From assembly GCA_001801105.1 (NCBI GenBank), contig MGWS01000026.1:90759-154758 (forward strand): a stretch of 64,000 bases of DNA, written 5' to 3'. The notes beneath the pieces were generated by a model. The model had not been told where the DNA came from, made no database searches, and saw only the letters and a list, made by a program, of their open reading frames with translations. This document shows positions 44,542 through 53,555 of this stretch, piece by piece; within the stretch, counting starts at the first letter, position 1; every line of letters starts with the position of its first letter. The translations under genes were made by a program, and so were the position numbers. The stretch comes from Gallionellales bacterium GWA2_60_18 (lineage in GTDB: Bacteria > Pseudomonadota > Gammaproteobacteria > Burkholderiales > Gallionellaceae).

Positions 44542-44967
44542 TCAGCCGCAGCCCGGGCAGTCCGGTGAGATCCCGGAGTATCCCTCGCGTGCGCCGCCCA
44601 GAAACCGCGCGGTGATGTAATCCCTGGTGTTGACGTGTTTGACGAACCAGTCGGCGAGCGGGGCTTCGATGTAGTCCAGCATGGGTTCCCGGTCGCGCCC
44701 TGCATGCCATTGCGCGATGCGTTGCTCGAATCTCGCCAGTGCGTTGTCGTGGTCTTTCTTGTGCGCGGCGCGGGGCGGGAACTGCGCGGCTTCCATCGCG
44801 CGCTCTTCCGCGGCGAACTGTTGTTGCATGTGTCGCAGCAACTCATCCAGCTGTGCGTCAATTTCGGCGTCGGCGGCCTGATTGTCGAAGCGCTCGAACA
44901 GGGCTTCGCGCAGCGTGACGAAGCGGGTGTGGTCGAACAGGGTGGCGGTGTCTGGCAGATTTTTCAT
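44542..44967 (-). CDS. Hemerythrin-like protein with altered iron ligands
   Basis: A 141-residue four-helix protein. Glu in FAAEERAM, the HKKDH pair (His-x3-His) and WFVKHVNTRD (His and Asp) align with hemerythrin ligands Glu58, His73, His77, His101 and Asp106. The position of His54 (normally HFxxEE) is Gln (QFAAEE), and the N-terminal His25 equivalent is uncertain (LFDHTRF). A CxxC sits at the end (PDCPGCG). Start taken at MKNLPDTATL with AAGGA upstream. It may bind iron differently or have lost O2 binding. No sensor domain. Confidence 0.75.
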   Translation of the reverse strand: MKNLPDTATLFDHTRFVTLREALFERFDNQAADAEIDAQLDELLRHMQQQFAAEERAMEAAQFPPRAAHKKDHDNALARFEQRIAQWHAGRDREPMLDYIEAPLADWFVKHVNTRDYITARFLGGAREGYSGISPDCPGCG

Positions 44968-45005
44968 GAGCTTGTTCCTTCGGTGTCCATGGGGCGGTCT
45001 CACGG

Positions 45006-45011
45006 TATAAT
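45006..45011 (+). promoter_or_regulatory. -10 box of ribF (possibly leaderless transcript)
   Basis: A consensus TATAAT followed by CCGCGCC ends only 9 nt before the ribF ATG. With normal spacing, transcription would begin about at 45018, giving a 5' leader of only a few bases. No Shine-Dalgarno is present between them. The -35 region is weak. Confidence 0.55.
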
Positions 45012-45020
45012 CCGCGCCCT

Positions 45021-45947
45021 ATGCAGATTCTACGCGGACTTTATTCTCCGGACACGCAGCCCGTTGCGCTCACCATCGGCAATTTCGACGGGGTGCATCT
45101 GGGCCATCAGGCGTTGCTGAGCGAGCTGCGCGCGGCGGCTAGCCAGCGCGGGCTGCTCACGGCGGTGGTGATTTTCGAGCCGCATCCGCGCGAGTTCTTC
45201 GCGCCGCAGCAGGCGCCGGCACGGCTCACCAACCTGCGCGAGAAGCTGGAGCTGTTCCGCGCGCTGGGCATCGACCGCGTGCATGTGTGTCGTTTCAACG
45301 CGCGTTTTGCGCAGATGGCGGCGGCGGATTTCATCCAGGCCCTGCACGAGAAGCTGCATGCGAAGTTCGTGCTGATCGGCGACGATTTCCGTTTTGGCAG
45401 CGGTCGCGCGGGCGATTTCGCGCTGATGGAGAAGATCGGCGACCGATGCGGTTTCGCGGTGCAGGCGGAGCGTAGCGTGCTGCACAACGGCGTGCGTATC
45501 TCCAGCACGGCGGTGCGCGCGGCGCTGGCGGCGGGGCAGTTGCGCGAGGCATTCGGTTTCCTGGGGCGGCATTACAGCATCAGCGGGCGCGTGGTGCATG
45601 GCGACGGGCTGGGGCAGAAACTGGGTTTCCCCACCGCGAACGTCCAGCTCAAGCACAACCGTCCTCCGTTATCCGGCATCTTCGTGGTGCAGGTGCACGC
45701 TGAGGGTATGGGCGTGCTGCAGGGCGCGGCCAGCCTGGGTATCCGTCCGACGGTGAAGCGGGATGGCAGGCCGGTGCTGGAGGTGCATCTGTTCGAGTTC
45801 GCGCAGCAGATCTACGGCAGGCATCTGCGCGTGGAGTTTTTGCAGAAACTGCGCGAGGAGGAAAAATATCCCGATGCGACTGCGCTGGTGCGGCAGATCG
45901 CGTTGGATGTGGAAAACGCAAAGAGATGGTTTATCGAACATGAGTGA
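45021..45947 (+). CDS. ribF: Bifunctional riboflavin kinase/FAD synthetase
   Basis: A 308-residue enzyme making FMN and FAD. The N-terminal FAD-synthetase domain has [20 protein letters not shown] and [31 protein letters not shown] is the nucleotidyl-transfer motif. The C-terminal kinase has [16 protein letters not shown]. The start [10 protein letters not shown] is the conserved one. ribF overlaps ileS by 8 nt; ribF-ileS-lspA-ispH is a common proteobacterial order. Confidence 0.97.
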   Translation: MQILRGLYSPDTQPVALTIGNFDGVHLGHQALLSELRAAASQRGLLTAVVIFEPHPREFFAPQQAPARLTNLREKLELFRALGIDRVHVCRFNARFAQMAAADFIQALHEKLHAKFVLIGDDFRFGSGRAGDFALMEKIGDRCGFAVQAERSVLHNGVRISSTAVRAALAAGQLREAFGFLGRHYSISGRVVHGDGLGQKLGFPTANVQLKHNRPPLSGIFVVQVHAEGMGVLQGAASLGIRPTVKRDGRPVLEVHLFEFAQQIYGRHLRVEFLQKLREEEKYPDATALVRQIALDVENAKRWFIEHE

Positions 45948-48840
45948 AGACAAGAAAAAATATCCGCTGAACCTCCCCGACACGACTTTTCCGATGCGCG
46001 GCGACCTCGCCAAGCGCGAGCCGCAGATGGTGGCGCGCTGGCAGGCGCAACAGCGCTACCAGAAGATCCGCGCGGCGCGGCAGGGCAAGCCGAAGTTTAT
46101 CCTGCACGACGGCCCGCCGTATGCGAACGGCGACATTCACATCGGCCATGCGGTGAACAAGATACTCAAGGACATCATCATCAAGTCGAAGACGCTGTCC
46201 GGCTTCGATGCGCCCTATGTGCCGGGCTGGGATTGCCACGGCCTGCCGATCGAGTTGCAGGTGGAAAAGAAACACGGCAAGGCCATCCCGCCCGCGCAGT
46301 TCCGCGAGCTGTGCCGCGAATATGCGAAGGAGCAGGTCGAGCGCCAGAAGAAGGATTTCATCCGCCTCGGTGTGCTGGGCGACTGGGACCATCCCTATCT
46401 GACCATGGACTACCGGACCGAGGCCGACATCATGCGTGCGCTCGGGCACATCTTCGAACGCGGCTATCTGTATCAGGGTTTCAAGCCGGTGAACTGGTGT
46501 CTGGATTGCGGCTCGGCGCTGGCCGAAGCGGAAGTGGAATACGAGGACAAGGTCTCGCCCGCGATCGACGTGGGCTTCGAGGTCAAGGACAAGTCCGCGC
46601 TGGAAGCGGCGTTCGGCGTGGCGTTGCCGGGCGATGCGAAAGTCTATGCGGTGATCTGGACCACCACGCCGTGGACGCTGCCCGCCAATCAGGCGGTGAG
46701 CGTGCATCCGCAACATGAATACGACCTGGTGAAGACGGACAAGGGTTATCTGTTGCTGGTTTCCGAACTGAAGGACGCCTGCCTGCAGCGCTATCAACTC
46801 GGCGGCGAGGTCGCGGGCAAGGCGCCGGGCAGGGCGCTGGAGAACCTGTCGTTACAGCACCCGTTCTACGACCGCATCGTGCCGATCATCTGCGGCGAGC
46901 ATGTCACGCTGGAAGCCGGTACCGGGCTGGTGCACACCGCGCCGGCGCATGGCGTGGACGACTATGTGGTGGGGCAGCGCTACAGCCTGCCCATCGACAA
47001 TCCGGTGGGCGACGACGGCAAATTCATCTCGACCACGCCGCCGGTGGGCGACACGCCGCTGGCGGGCGTGTTCGTGTGGAAGGCCAACGACATCGTGCTG
47101 CACGCGCTGGAAGCGAGCGGCCATCTGCTGCATCAGGAAAAGATGAAGCACAGCTACCCGCATTGCTGGCGCCACAAGACGCCGATCATCTTCCGCGCCA
47201 CGCCGCAGTGGTTCATCGGCATGGAACAGAAATCTCCCCCAACCCCTCTTTTGCAAAGAGGGGAGCAAAACCCGGAAGCGCTGATTGCCGAACATCGGCA
47301 CACGACCGACTCCCCCCTTTATCAAAGGGGAGAGGGGGGGGATTTGAATCTGCGCGCCCTCGCCAACCGGGCGGTGGATGAGACGCAGTTCTTCCCGTCA
47401 TGGGGACGCGCGCGCCTTGAGGCGATGATCAAGAACCGCCCGGACTGGTGCGTATCGCGCCAGCGCAACTGGGGCGTGCCGATGCCGTTCTTCGTGCATC
47501 ACGAGACCGGCGAGCTGCATCCGCGCACGCCGGAGCTGCTGGAGCAGGTCGCGTTGCGCGTCGAGCGCGACGGTATCGAGGCATGGTTCGACCTGAACAG
47601 CGCCGACTTTCTGGGGAACGATGCGGCGCATTACCGCAAGCTCACCCATACGCTGGACGTGTGGTTCGATTCGGGTGTCACCCATGCGTCGGTGTTGCAG
47701 CGCCGCGCGGAGCTGCACTCTCCCGCCGACCTGTATCTGGAAGGCTCCGACCAGCATCGCGGCTGGTTTCAGTCGTCGCTGCTGACCGGCTGCGCCATCA
47801 ACGGCCATGCGCCTTTCAGGGCATTGCTGACGCACGGTTTCGTAGTGGACGGCAGCGGCCACAAGATGAGCAAGTCCAAGGGCAACGTGATCGCGCCGCA
47901 AAAGGTGTTCGACACCATGGGCGCAGACATCCTGCGCCTGTGGGCGGCCTCGACCGACTACTCCGGCGAGCTGACCATCTCCGACGAGATACTCAAGCGC
48001 GTGGTCGAAAGTTATCGCCGCATCCGCAACACGCTGCGCTTCCTGCTGGCCAACATTTCCGATTTCGACCCGCAGCGGCATGCGCTGCCGGTGAGCGACT
48101 GGCTGGAGCTCGACCGTTATGCGCTGGCGCTGACGCAAAGGTTGCAGGATGGCATCGTCGCCGACTACGGGCGCTATGAGTTCCATCTTGTCGCGCAGAA
48201 GTTGCAGAACTTCTGCTCGGAGGAACTGGGCGGTTTCTATCTCGACATCCTGAAAGACCGGCTTTACACCGCAGGCGAGGACTCAAAGGCGCGCCGTTCC
48301 GCGCAGAACACGCTGTATCACCTCGCGCATGCACTGGTGCGGCTGATGGCGCCGGTATTGAGCTTCACCGCCGAAGAGGCGTGGGTGACGCTGTGCGGCA
48401 GGGAGGATGACAGTGTGTTCCTGGGAGAGTGGCATGCCCTGCCGGAGCACGGCATGGACGGCGATGCCTTTGCCGACTGGCTGAAGATCGAATCCTGGCG
48501 CGCTCTGGTCAACAAGCAACTGGAAGAGGCGCGCGTCGCCGGACTGATCGGCTCCGCGCTGGCCGCCGAGGTAGACGTGCATGCGGCGGGCAAGGACTAC
48601 GACGTGCTGGCGCGTCTGGGCGACGACCTGCGCTTCATCTTCATCACCTCGCGCGCCACAGCGCACCGCGTTGCCACGGAAGCGGAGCAGGGCATCGATG
48701 TCTCGGCCAGCCTGCACGACAAATGCGATCGCTGCTGGCATTACCGCGAGGATGTCGGCAGCGATGCGCAACATCCGACACTGTGCGGGCGTTGCGTGAG
48801 CAACCTGTTCGGCGGCGGCGAGGCGCGCAAGTATGCTTAG
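45940..48840 (+). CDS. ileS: Isoleucyl-tRNA synthetase with a repeat-encoded insertion
   Basis: A 966-residue class I synthetase. HIGH motif [15 protein letters not shown] lies near residue 66, KMSKSKGN near 643, and a C-terminal zinc finger has CDRCWHY and CGRC. Editing-domain sequence [13 protein letters not shown] is intact. Residues 431-468 ([13 protein letters not shown] through [11 protein letters not shown]) come from a 114-bp palindromic repeat inserted in frame between QWFIGMEQ and [20 protein letters not shown]. Without it the length is about 928, normal for the family. The insertion lies just after the editing domain, before [20 protein letters not shown]. Presumably functional, since no other ileS is seen here. 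Confidence 0.96.
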   Translation: MSEDKKKYPLNLPDTTFPMRGDLAKREPQMVARWQAQQRYQKIRAARQGKPKFILHDGPPYANGDIHIGHAVNKILKDIIIKSKTLSGFDAPYVPGWDCHGLPIELQVEKKHGKAIPPAQFRELCREYAKEQVERQKKDFIRLGVLGDWDHPYLTMDYRTEADIMRALGHIFERGYLYQGFKPVNWCLDCGSALAEAEVEYEDKVSPAIDVGFEVKDKSALEAAFGVALPGDAKVYAVIWTTTPWTLPANQAVSVHPQHEYDLVKTDKGYLLLVSELKDACLQRYQLGGEVAGKAPGRALENLSLQHPFYDRIVPIICGEHVTLEAGTGLVHTAPAHGVDDYVVGQRYSLPIDNPVGDDGKFISTTPPVGDTPLAGVFVWKANDIVLHALEASGHLLHQEKMKHSYPHCWRHKTPIIFRATPQWFIGMEQKSPPTPLLQRGEQNPEALIAEHRHTTDSPLYQRGEGGDLNLRALANRAVDETQFFPSWGRARLEAMIKNRPDWCVSRQRNWGVPMPFFVHHETGELHPRTPELLEQVALRVERDGIEAWFDLNSADFLGNDAAHYRKLTHTLDVWFDSGVTHASVLQRRAELHSPADLYLEGSDQHRGWFQSSLLTGCAINGHAPFRALLTHGFVVDGSGHKMSKSKGNVIAPQKVFDTMGADILRLWAASTDYSGELTISDEILKRVVESYRRIRNTLRFLLANISDFDPQRHALPVSDWLELDRYALALTQRLQDGIVADYGRYEFHLVAQKLQNFCSEELGGFYLDILKDRLYTAGEDSKARRSAQNTLYHLAHALVRLMAPVLSFTAEEAWVTLCGREDDSVFLGEWHALPEHGMDGDAFADWLKIESWRALVNKQLEEARVAGLIGSALAAEVDVHAAGKDYDVLARLGDDLRFIFITSRATAHRVATEAEQGIDVSASLHDKCDRCWHYREDVGSDAQHPTLCGRCVSNLFGGGEARKYA
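47230..47344. repeat. Palindromic repeat inserted in frame in ileS
   Basis: Left hairpin AACCCCTCTTTTGCAAAGAG then GGG, right hairpin CCCCCTTTATCAAAGGGG, bounded by AAATCTCCCCC (47230-47240) and GGGGGGGATTT (47334-47344) in inverted orientation. About 50 bp of unrelated sequence lies between the hairpins. The same outer and inner motifs form the intergenic element at 53461-53551. The segment 47230-47343 is exactly 38 codons without a stop. Confidence 0.9.
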
Positions 48841-49303
48841 TCGCTGGCTGGGGCTGGCGGCGCTGGTTATCCTGCTCGACCAGTTGAGCAAGGCGGCGAT
48901 CACCAGCCGCTTCGTCTATGGCGAAAGGCGGGTGGTGCTGGACGTGTTCGACCTGATACTGACCTACAACACCGGCGCTGCATTCAGCTTTTTGCACGAT
49001 GCGGGAGGCGTACAGCGCTGGCTGTTTTCCGGTATCGCCATCGGCGTGTCGCTGTGGCTCATCGTGCTGTTGCGCAAACATGCGCAGGAGACGCTGTTTG
49101 CGCTGGCGTTGAGCCTGATCCTTGGTGGCGCGCTGGGTAACCTGATCGACCGTATCGCTTACGGTCATGTGGTGGATTTTCTGGCGTTCCACTGGGACGG
49201 ACATTATTTTCCCGCTTTCAATATTGCGGACTCGGCGATCACCTGCGGCGCGATCCTGCTGATCTTGGACGGTTTGCGCGGAAAGCGACAAGAGGGGGGA
49301 TAA
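48833..49303 (+). CDS. lspA: Lipoprotein signal peptidase
   Basis: A 156-residue inner-membrane aspartyl protease that cleaves prolipoprotein signal peptides. Four membrane helices. The catalytic aspartates lie in [19 protein letters not shown] and [25 protein letters not shown] is conserved. The ATG overlaps the ileS end by 8 nt. Its substrates in this window include the entericidin-like lipoprotein and BamC. Confidence 0.96.
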   Translation: MLSRWLGLAALVILLDQLSKAAITSRFVYGERRVVLDVFDLILTYNTGAAFSFLHDAGGVQRWLFSGIAIGVSLWLIVLLRKHAQETLFALALSLILGGALGNLIDRIAYGHVVDFLAFHWDGHYFPAFNIADSAITCGAILLILDGLRGKRQEGG

Positions 49304-49307
49304 CTTC

Positions 49308-50231
49308 ATGCAAGTCCTGCTTGCCAACCCGCGCGGTTTCTGCGCCGGCGTGGATCGCGCCATCACCATCGTCGAGCGCGCGCTGGCCTTGCACGGCGCG
49401 CCGGTCTACGTGCGCCACGAGGTGGTGCACAACCGCTTCGTGGTGGAAGAGCTGCGCCGCAAAGGCGCGGTGTTCATCGAGCGGTTGGACGAAGTTCCGG
49501 ACGGCAGCATCCTGATCTTCAGCGCGCACGGCGTGCCGCTGGCGGTGCGCCGCGCGGCCGAGGCGCGCGGCCTGACGGTGTTCGACGCGACCTGCCCGCT
49601 GGTCACCAAGGTGCATCTCGAAGTGTCGCGGCTGCGTGCGCAGGGCAAGGAGATCATTATGATCGGCCACGCCGGACACCCCGAAGTGGAGGGCACGATG
49701 GGGCAGTCCGAAGGCGGCATGTATCTGGTGGAATCGCCAGAACAGGTCGCACGGATCAAGGTGAACGATGAGCAGAACCTCGCTTACGTCACCCAGACCA
49801 CGCTGTCGATGGATGACGCGGCCGCTATCGTTGCCGCGCTCAGGGCGCGCTTCCCGTCCATCAGCGGGCCGAAGAAGGATGACATCTGCTACGCCACGCA
49901 GAACCGTCAGGATGCGGTCAAGCTGCTGACCGGGCAATGCGACGTGGTGATTGTGGTCGGTTCGCCCAACAGCTCGAATTCCAACCGCCTGCGCGAAGTC
50001 GCCGCGAACGCGGGCCTTCCGGCCTATCTGGTGGACGATGCCAGCGGCCTGCGGACGGAGTGGTTCACCGGTAAACCGCGCGTCGGCATCAGCGCGGGTG
50101 CTTCGGCACCGGAGGAGCTGGTGCAGGGCGTGGTGGCAAGGTTGCGGGAACTGGACGCGACCGAGATCACCGAGTTGCAGGGCATTCCGGAGAACGTCGT
50201 ATTCCCGCTACCCAAGTCACTGCAGGAATAG
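49308..50231 (+). CDS. ispH: 4-hydroxy-3-methylbut-2-enyl diphosphate reductase
   Basis: A 307-residue iron-sulfur enzyme, the last step of the MEP isoprenoid pathway. Cluster cysteines are in [28 protein letters not shown], and near [11 protein letters not shown] (Cys at about residue 194). The substrate-binding [16 protein letters not shown] and [14 protein letters not shown] are conserved. A clear Shine-Dalgarno (AGAGGGGGG) lies before the ATG. lspA-ispH-thiO are closely spaced. Confidence 0.97.
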   Translation: MQVLLANPRGFCAGVDRAITIVERALALHGAPVYVRHEVVHNRFVVEELRRKGAVFIERLDEVPDGSILIFSAHGVPLAVRRAAEARGLTVFDATCPLVTKVHLEVSRLRAQGKEIIMIGHAGHPEVEGTMGQSEGGMYLVESPEQVARIKVNDEQNLAYVTQTTLSMDDAAAIVAALRARFPSISGPKKDDICYATQNRQDAVKLLTGQCDVVIVVGSPNSSNSNRLREVAANAGLPAYLVDDASGLRTEWFTGKPRVGISAGASAPEELVQGVVARLRELDATEITELQGIPENVVFPLPKSLQE

Positions 50232-51296
50232 ATGCCGGGCGATTTCCTGATCGTCGGCAGCGGCGCGGTCGGCCTGACCAGCGCGCTGGTGCTGTTGCAG
50301 TCGGGCCATCGCGTCACGCTGCTCGATCGCGGCGGAGCGGGTCAGGAGGCATCCTGGGCCGGCGGCGGCATCCTCTCGCCGCTGTGTCCGTGGGATTATC
50401 CGGAACCGGTCACGCGCCTCGCGTTGCGCGGCATGGCGCTATTCGGCGAGGCGGCTGCGGCTTTGCACGACGCGACCGGCATCGACCCGGAATACCGCAA
50501 GAGCGGCATGCTGCTGTTGCCGCCGTACCGGGAAGAGATCGCCGCATCCTGGTGCGCGCAACACGAGTTTGCCTTGCGGCGGGTCGAGCTTGACGGCTAT
50601 CTGCCCGGCCAGCGCGGCGCAGGACTGCTGCTGCCCGAGGTCGCGCAGGTGCGCAACCCGCGCCTGCTGCTCGCGCTGCGGCGGCGCGTGGAGATGCTCG
50701 GCGGAACGATCATCGAACAGTGCGAAGTGCAGCGCTTCGAACTGGCCGGCGACCGCGTCGGCGCGCTGCAAACGTCGCAGGGCAGGTTCGCGGCGGACGC
50801 CTATGTGCTCGCCGCGGGCGCATGGAGCAAGACGTTGCTGGGCGAACATGCGCTCGCCCTGGATATCCGCCCGATACGCGGGCAGATGCTGCTGTTCCGC
50901 TTCGATGCGCCGCCGTTCGAGCCGGTGCTGCTCAGGGAAAGCCTGTACCTCATCCCGCGCCGCGACGGCCATGTGCTGGCCGGCAGCACGCTGGAAGATG
51001 TCGGTTTCGACAAATCCACCACGGGCGAGGCGCGCGACGAACTCATGCGGCAGGTACTGGCGATTTTCCCGGAGTGGCGCGGGCTGGAACCGGTGCAGCA
51101 ATGGTCCGGCCTGCGTCCCGCCTCGCCGGACAACATTCCTACCATCGGGCGCCATCCGCATCTCGCCAACCTGTATGCCAACTGCGGGCATTTCCGCTAC
51201 GGCGTGACCATGTCGTTCGCCAGCGCGGAACTGCTGCTCAACGGGATCGAAGGCGGGGCGCAGGCGATTTCGCCGGGCGCATACCGCTGGCAATAA
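50232..51296 (+). CDS. thiO: FAD-dependent glycine oxidase ThiO
   Basis: A 354-residue flavoprotein of the DAO family that oxidises glycine to the imine used for the thiazole of thiamine. The FAD-binding start is DFLIVGSGAVGLTSALVLLQ. EASWAGGGILSPL, IRPIRGQMLLFR and WSGLRPASPDNIPTIG (near the end) are typical of ThiO. No thiS or thiG is next to it and no TPP riboswitch is seen upstream. It begins directly at the ispH stop codon. Confidence 0.9.
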   Translation: MPGDFLIVGSGAVGLTSALVLLQSGHRVTLLDRGGAGQEASWAGGGILSPLCPWDYPEPVTRLALRGMALFGEAAAALHDATGIDPEYRKSGMLLLPPYREEIAASWCAQHEFALRRVELDGYLPGQRGAGLLLPEVAQVRNPRLLLALRRRVEMLGGTIIEQCEVQRFELAGDRVGALQTSQGRFAADAYVLAAGAWSKTLLGEHALALDIRPIRGQMLLFRFDAPPFEPVLLRESLYLIPRRDGHVLAGSTLEDVGFDKSTTGEARDELMRQVLAIFPEWRGLEPVQQWSGLRPASPDNIPTIGRHPHLANLYANCGHFRYGVTMSFASAELLLNGIEGGAQAISPGAYRWQ

Positions 51297-51311
51297 GGGG
51301 CGCGCGTCCAC

Positions 51312-51317
51312 TATAAT
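51312..51317 (+). promoter_or_regulatory. -10 box upstream of tRNA-Thr
   Basis: A consensus TATAAT followed by CGCCCCC, 16 nt after the thiO stop codon and 114 nt before the tRNA. A weak -35 region. It would place the repeat at 51351-51395 in the precursor leader. Confidence 0.45.
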
Positions 51318-51350
51318 CGCCCCCGTCTAACGTGAAACTCGCGTAGCGAT

Positions 51351-51395
51351 TCGTTCGCCTTCTCTCACGCTTGCGGGAGAGGATTGAGGAGAGGG
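51351..51395. repeat. Palindromic repeat, intergenic copy of the glnE element
   Basis: TCGTTCGCCTTCTCTCACGC followed by TTGCGGGAGAGGATTGAGGA then GAGGG. It matches the first glnE repeat (37423-37470) at nearly every position, including the flank TCGTTCGCC. The hairpin core is CTCTCACGC/GCGGGAGAG. It is located between thiO and the tRNA gene. Confidence 0.85.
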
Positions 51396-51400
51396 ATGCA

Positions 51401-51428
51401 GGCATGGCAATTTTCCATGCCAGTTTTA
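51401..51428 (+). other. Small hairpin before tRNA-Thr
   Basis: GGCATGG and CCATGCC pair perfectly over a 7-nt loop, followed by AGTTTTAAT. It could end read-through from thiO or mark processing of the tRNA precursor. The stem is short. Confidence 0.35.
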
Positions 51429-51430
51429 AT

Positions 51431-51506
51431 GCTGGAGTAGCTCAGTTGGTAGAGCAACGCACTCGTAACGCGTAGGTCGGAGGTTCGATTCCTCTCTCCA
51501 GCACCA
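51431..51506 (+). tRNA. tRNA-Thr (anticodon CGT)
   Basis: A 76-nt cloverleaf. The acceptor stem GCTGGAG pairs with CTCCAGC, the D arm is GCTC-AGTTGGTA-GAGC, the anticodon loop CTCGTAA carries CGT (reads ACG, threonine), and the T arm is GGAGG-TTCGATT-CCTCT. The CCA end is encoded. The base pair next to the anticodon loop is A-C, not a Watson-Crick pair. Confidence 0.96.
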
Positions 51507-51556
51507 TCCATCTCTTGGTTCGTCGAATGGCCGCCCTAGTGTTTTGAGGAACCCGC

Positions 51557-52729
51557 ATGACTCCCAGCAAGCATCGCGAACGAAGCACTTTCCTGAAATA
51601 CCTTCCTTATTTTCTCATCTCACTGGCGTTGATCGCGGCTGCCTGGTACTTCACCCGTCCGGCGCCGCCGCGCGTGCCACTGGTCAAGGTCGAGCGCGGC
51701 ATGGTGGAGGCGACGGTGAGCAACACCCGTGCCGGGACGGTCAAGGCATGTCGGCGCGCCAAGCTGGCGGCGCCGTCCGGCGGACAGATCGCGCAGATGC
51801 GGGTGAAGAAGGGCGAGCGGGTCAAGGCCGGTCAGGTGTTGCTGGAGTTGTGGAACGAGGACTTGCAGGCGCAGGAGCGGCTGGCGCAGAGCCAGCTTGA
51901 CGCCTCGCAGCAACAATCCAAACAGGCCTGTGTCCAGGCCGATCTGGCAGAAAAAGAAGCCGAGCGCGCGCGCCAGCTCAAGGAACGCGGCTTCATCTCG
52001 TCCGAGGCGCTGGATCAAAAGAACTCGGCAGCCAAAGTATCCCGCGCCGGTTGCGATGCCGCGCGCAGCCAGATTGAGCAAAGCCGTTCGCGCATCGCGG
52101 CGGCTAGGGCCGGGCTGGATCGCATGGTGCTGCTTGCGCCGTTCGACGGCGTAGTGGCCGATATCAGCGGCGAGCTGGGTGAATATGCCACGCCTTCGCC
52201 GCCCGGCATTCCCACTCCCCCTGCCATCGACCTGATCGACGATAGTTGCCTGTTCGTCAGCGCGCCGATCGACGAAGTGGACGCGTCATTCATCAAGACC
52301 GGCATGCCGACGCGCATCACGCTGGACGCGATCAGGGGCAAGTCGTTCGCGGGCAAGGTCAAGCGTGTCGCACCTTATGTGATCGAACTGGAAAAACAGG
52401 CGCGCACCGTCGAGGTCGAGGTTGATTTCGCCGAGCCGCCGCAGGCCGATGCATTGCTGGTCGGCTACAGCGCGGATGTCGAGATCGTCCACACCGTGCG
52501 CGACAAGGTGCTGCGCATCCCGACTCAGGCATTGCTGGAAGGCAAGCGCGTGCTGGTCTATCGCGTCAGCGACGGCGTGCTGGAAGAGCGCACGGTGAAG
52601 ACCGGGCTGGCCAACTGGGAGAACACCGAGGTCACCGCCGGGCTTAACGAGGGCGACCGTGTCGTGACCACGCTGGATCAGGACGGCGTGAAGGCGGGCG
52701 CGCGGGTGCAACCGGTTGAGGGTAAGTAA
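51557..52729 (+). CDS. Periplasmic adaptor (HlyD/MacA-like) of an ABC exporter
   Basis: A 390-residue membrane-fusion protein. One N-terminal membrane segment (YLPYFLISLALIAAAWYF), a lipoyl-like half (RAKLAAPSGGQIAQMRVKKG), a long alpha hairpin (about residues 112-190, rich in Gln, Glu and Arg), the second lipoyl half (VLLAPFDGVVADISGELGEY) and a beta-barrel domain follow. Such adaptors link an inner-membrane MacB-type transporter to an outer-membrane channel. The ATPase and two permeases are downstream; no outer-membrane channel gene is in the window. GAGGA precedes the ATG. Confidence 0.9.
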   Translation: MTPSKHRERSTFLKYLPYFLISLALIAAAWYFTRPAPPRVPLVKVERGMVEATVSNTRAGTVKACRRAKLAAPSGGQIAQMRVKKGERVKAGQVLLELWNEDLQAQERLAQSQLDASQQQSKQACVQADLAEKEAERARQLKERGFISSEALDQKNSAAKVSRAGCDAARSQIEQSRSRIAAARAGLDRMVLLAPFDGVVADISGELGEYATPSPPGIPTPPAIDLIDDSCLFVSAPIDEVDASFIKTGMPTRITLDAIRGKSFAGKVKRVAPYVIELEKQARTVEVEVDFAEPPQADALLVGYSADVEIVHTVRDKVLRIPTQALLEGKRVLVYRVSDGVLEERTVKTGLANWENTEVTAGLNEGDRVVTTLDQDGVKAGARVQPVEGK

Positions 52730-52749
52730 GGGCACGGCGCGCCGTGCCC
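52730..52749. other. 20-bp perfect palindrome between adaptor and ATPase genes
   Basis: GGGCACGGCGCGCCGTGCCC starts immediately after the adaptor stop codon. It can fold into a GC-rich mRNA hairpin, without a T-run, so it more likely protects mRNA or tunes downstream expression than terminates. Confidence 0.6.
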
Positions 52750-52763
52750 TTGCGATCAACAAA

Positions 52764-53441
52764 ATGATCGAACTGCAAAACGTCTGCCGCACCTTCACCG
52801 TCGGCGACCAGCAAGTCGCCGCGCTACGCGACATCAACCTGCGGCTGGACGCGGGCGAATACATCTCCATCATGGGGCCGTCCGGCTCCGGCAAGTCCAC
52901 CCTGCTCAACATGCTCGGCCTGCTCGATCGGCCGAGTTCCGGCACCTACCTGCTGGACGGCGGCAATGTTACCGATCTGAACGATGAGCAGCAGGCGCGC
53001 GTGCGCCGCGAGAAGGTCGGCTTCGTGTTCCAGTCCTTCCATCTGGTGCCGCGCCTCACCGCCGCGCAGAACGTCGAGTTGCCGATGATCCTCGCGGGCA
53101 TTCCGGTCGAGGAGCGCAAAACGCGTGTGCAAGTCCTGATGCAGAACTACGGCCTGTCGGATCGCGCCGACCACAAGCCCGACCAGCTCTCCGGCGGCCA
53201 GCGCCAGCGCGTGGCGATCGCCCGCGCCACGGTGATGAACCCGACCGTGCTGCTGGCCGATGAGCCGACCGGAAACCTCGACCGCAACACCGGCTGGGAA
53301 GTGTTCAAGCTGCTGGAAGGCTTGCTGGAACAAGACATCGCGCTGATCGTGGTGACGCATGATGCCGAGATCGGCGCGCGCGCCCAGCGCCGGATACACA
53401 TGCTGGACGGGCGCATTCTTTCCGATGAGAAGCGTGGCTGA
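52764..53441 (+). CDS. ABC exporter ATPase (MacB/LolD-type)
   Basis: A 225-residue ABC ATPase. Walker A is GPSGSGKSTLLNMLGLL, Q-loop FVFQSFHLVPRLT, signature LSGGQRQRVAIARA, Walker B VLLADEPTGNLD, and the switch His VTHDAE. This set is the MacB/LolD/FtsE subfamily. Start taken at the ATG giving MIELQNVCRTFTVGDQQV; no good Shine-Dalgarno is seen, so coupling to the adaptor may matter. It energises the two permeases downstream. Confidence 0.93.
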   Translation: MIELQNVCRTFTVGDQQVAALRDINLRLDAGEYISIMGPSGSGKSTLLNMLGLLDRPSSGTYLLDGGNVTDLNDEQQARVRREKVGFVFQSFHLVPRLTAAQNVELPMILAGIPVEERKTRVQVLMQNYGLSDRADHKPDQLSGGQRQRVAIARATVMNPTVLLADEPTGNLDRNTGWEVFKLLEGLLEQDIALIVVTHDAEIGARAQRRIHMLDGRILSDEKRG

Positions 53442-53460
53442 AATGATGGGCATCGCACTT

Positions 53461-53551
53461 AAATCCCCCCTGCCCCCCTTTTATAAAGGGGGGTGGCTGG
53501 CGCAAATCGTTTACTCACCCCCCTTTGTAAAAGGGGGGCAAGGGGGGATTT
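53461..53551. repeat. Palindromic repeat, intergenic copy of the ileS element
   Basis: Outer ends AAATCCCCCC and GGGGGGATTT are inverted. Two inner hairpins are CCCCCCTTTTATAAAGGGGG and CCCCCCTTTGTAAAAGGGGG, each continuing one more G. It matches the ileS insertion in design. The 3' end (AGGGGGGATT) lies 5-14 nt before the permease ATG and can serve as its Shine-Dalgarno. Confidence 0.9.
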
Positions 53552-53555
53552 CTCC

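Noticed and set aside
51297..51430. TPP riboswitch near thiO
   Set aside because: No THI-box core (such as CTGAGA) is visible before or after thiO; the gap holds a promoter-like box, a palindromic repeat and a small hairpin.
53461..53551. Considered as an intrinsic terminator inside the ABC exporter operon
   Set aside because: The hairpins are not followed by a T-run on the plus strand, the permease gene starts directly after, and the same sequence occurs inside a coding region (ileS).
53493..53555. N-terminal extension of permease 1 (MAGANRLLTPLCKRG...)
   Set aside because: It is repeat sequence read in frame. The conserved N-terminus begins at 53556.
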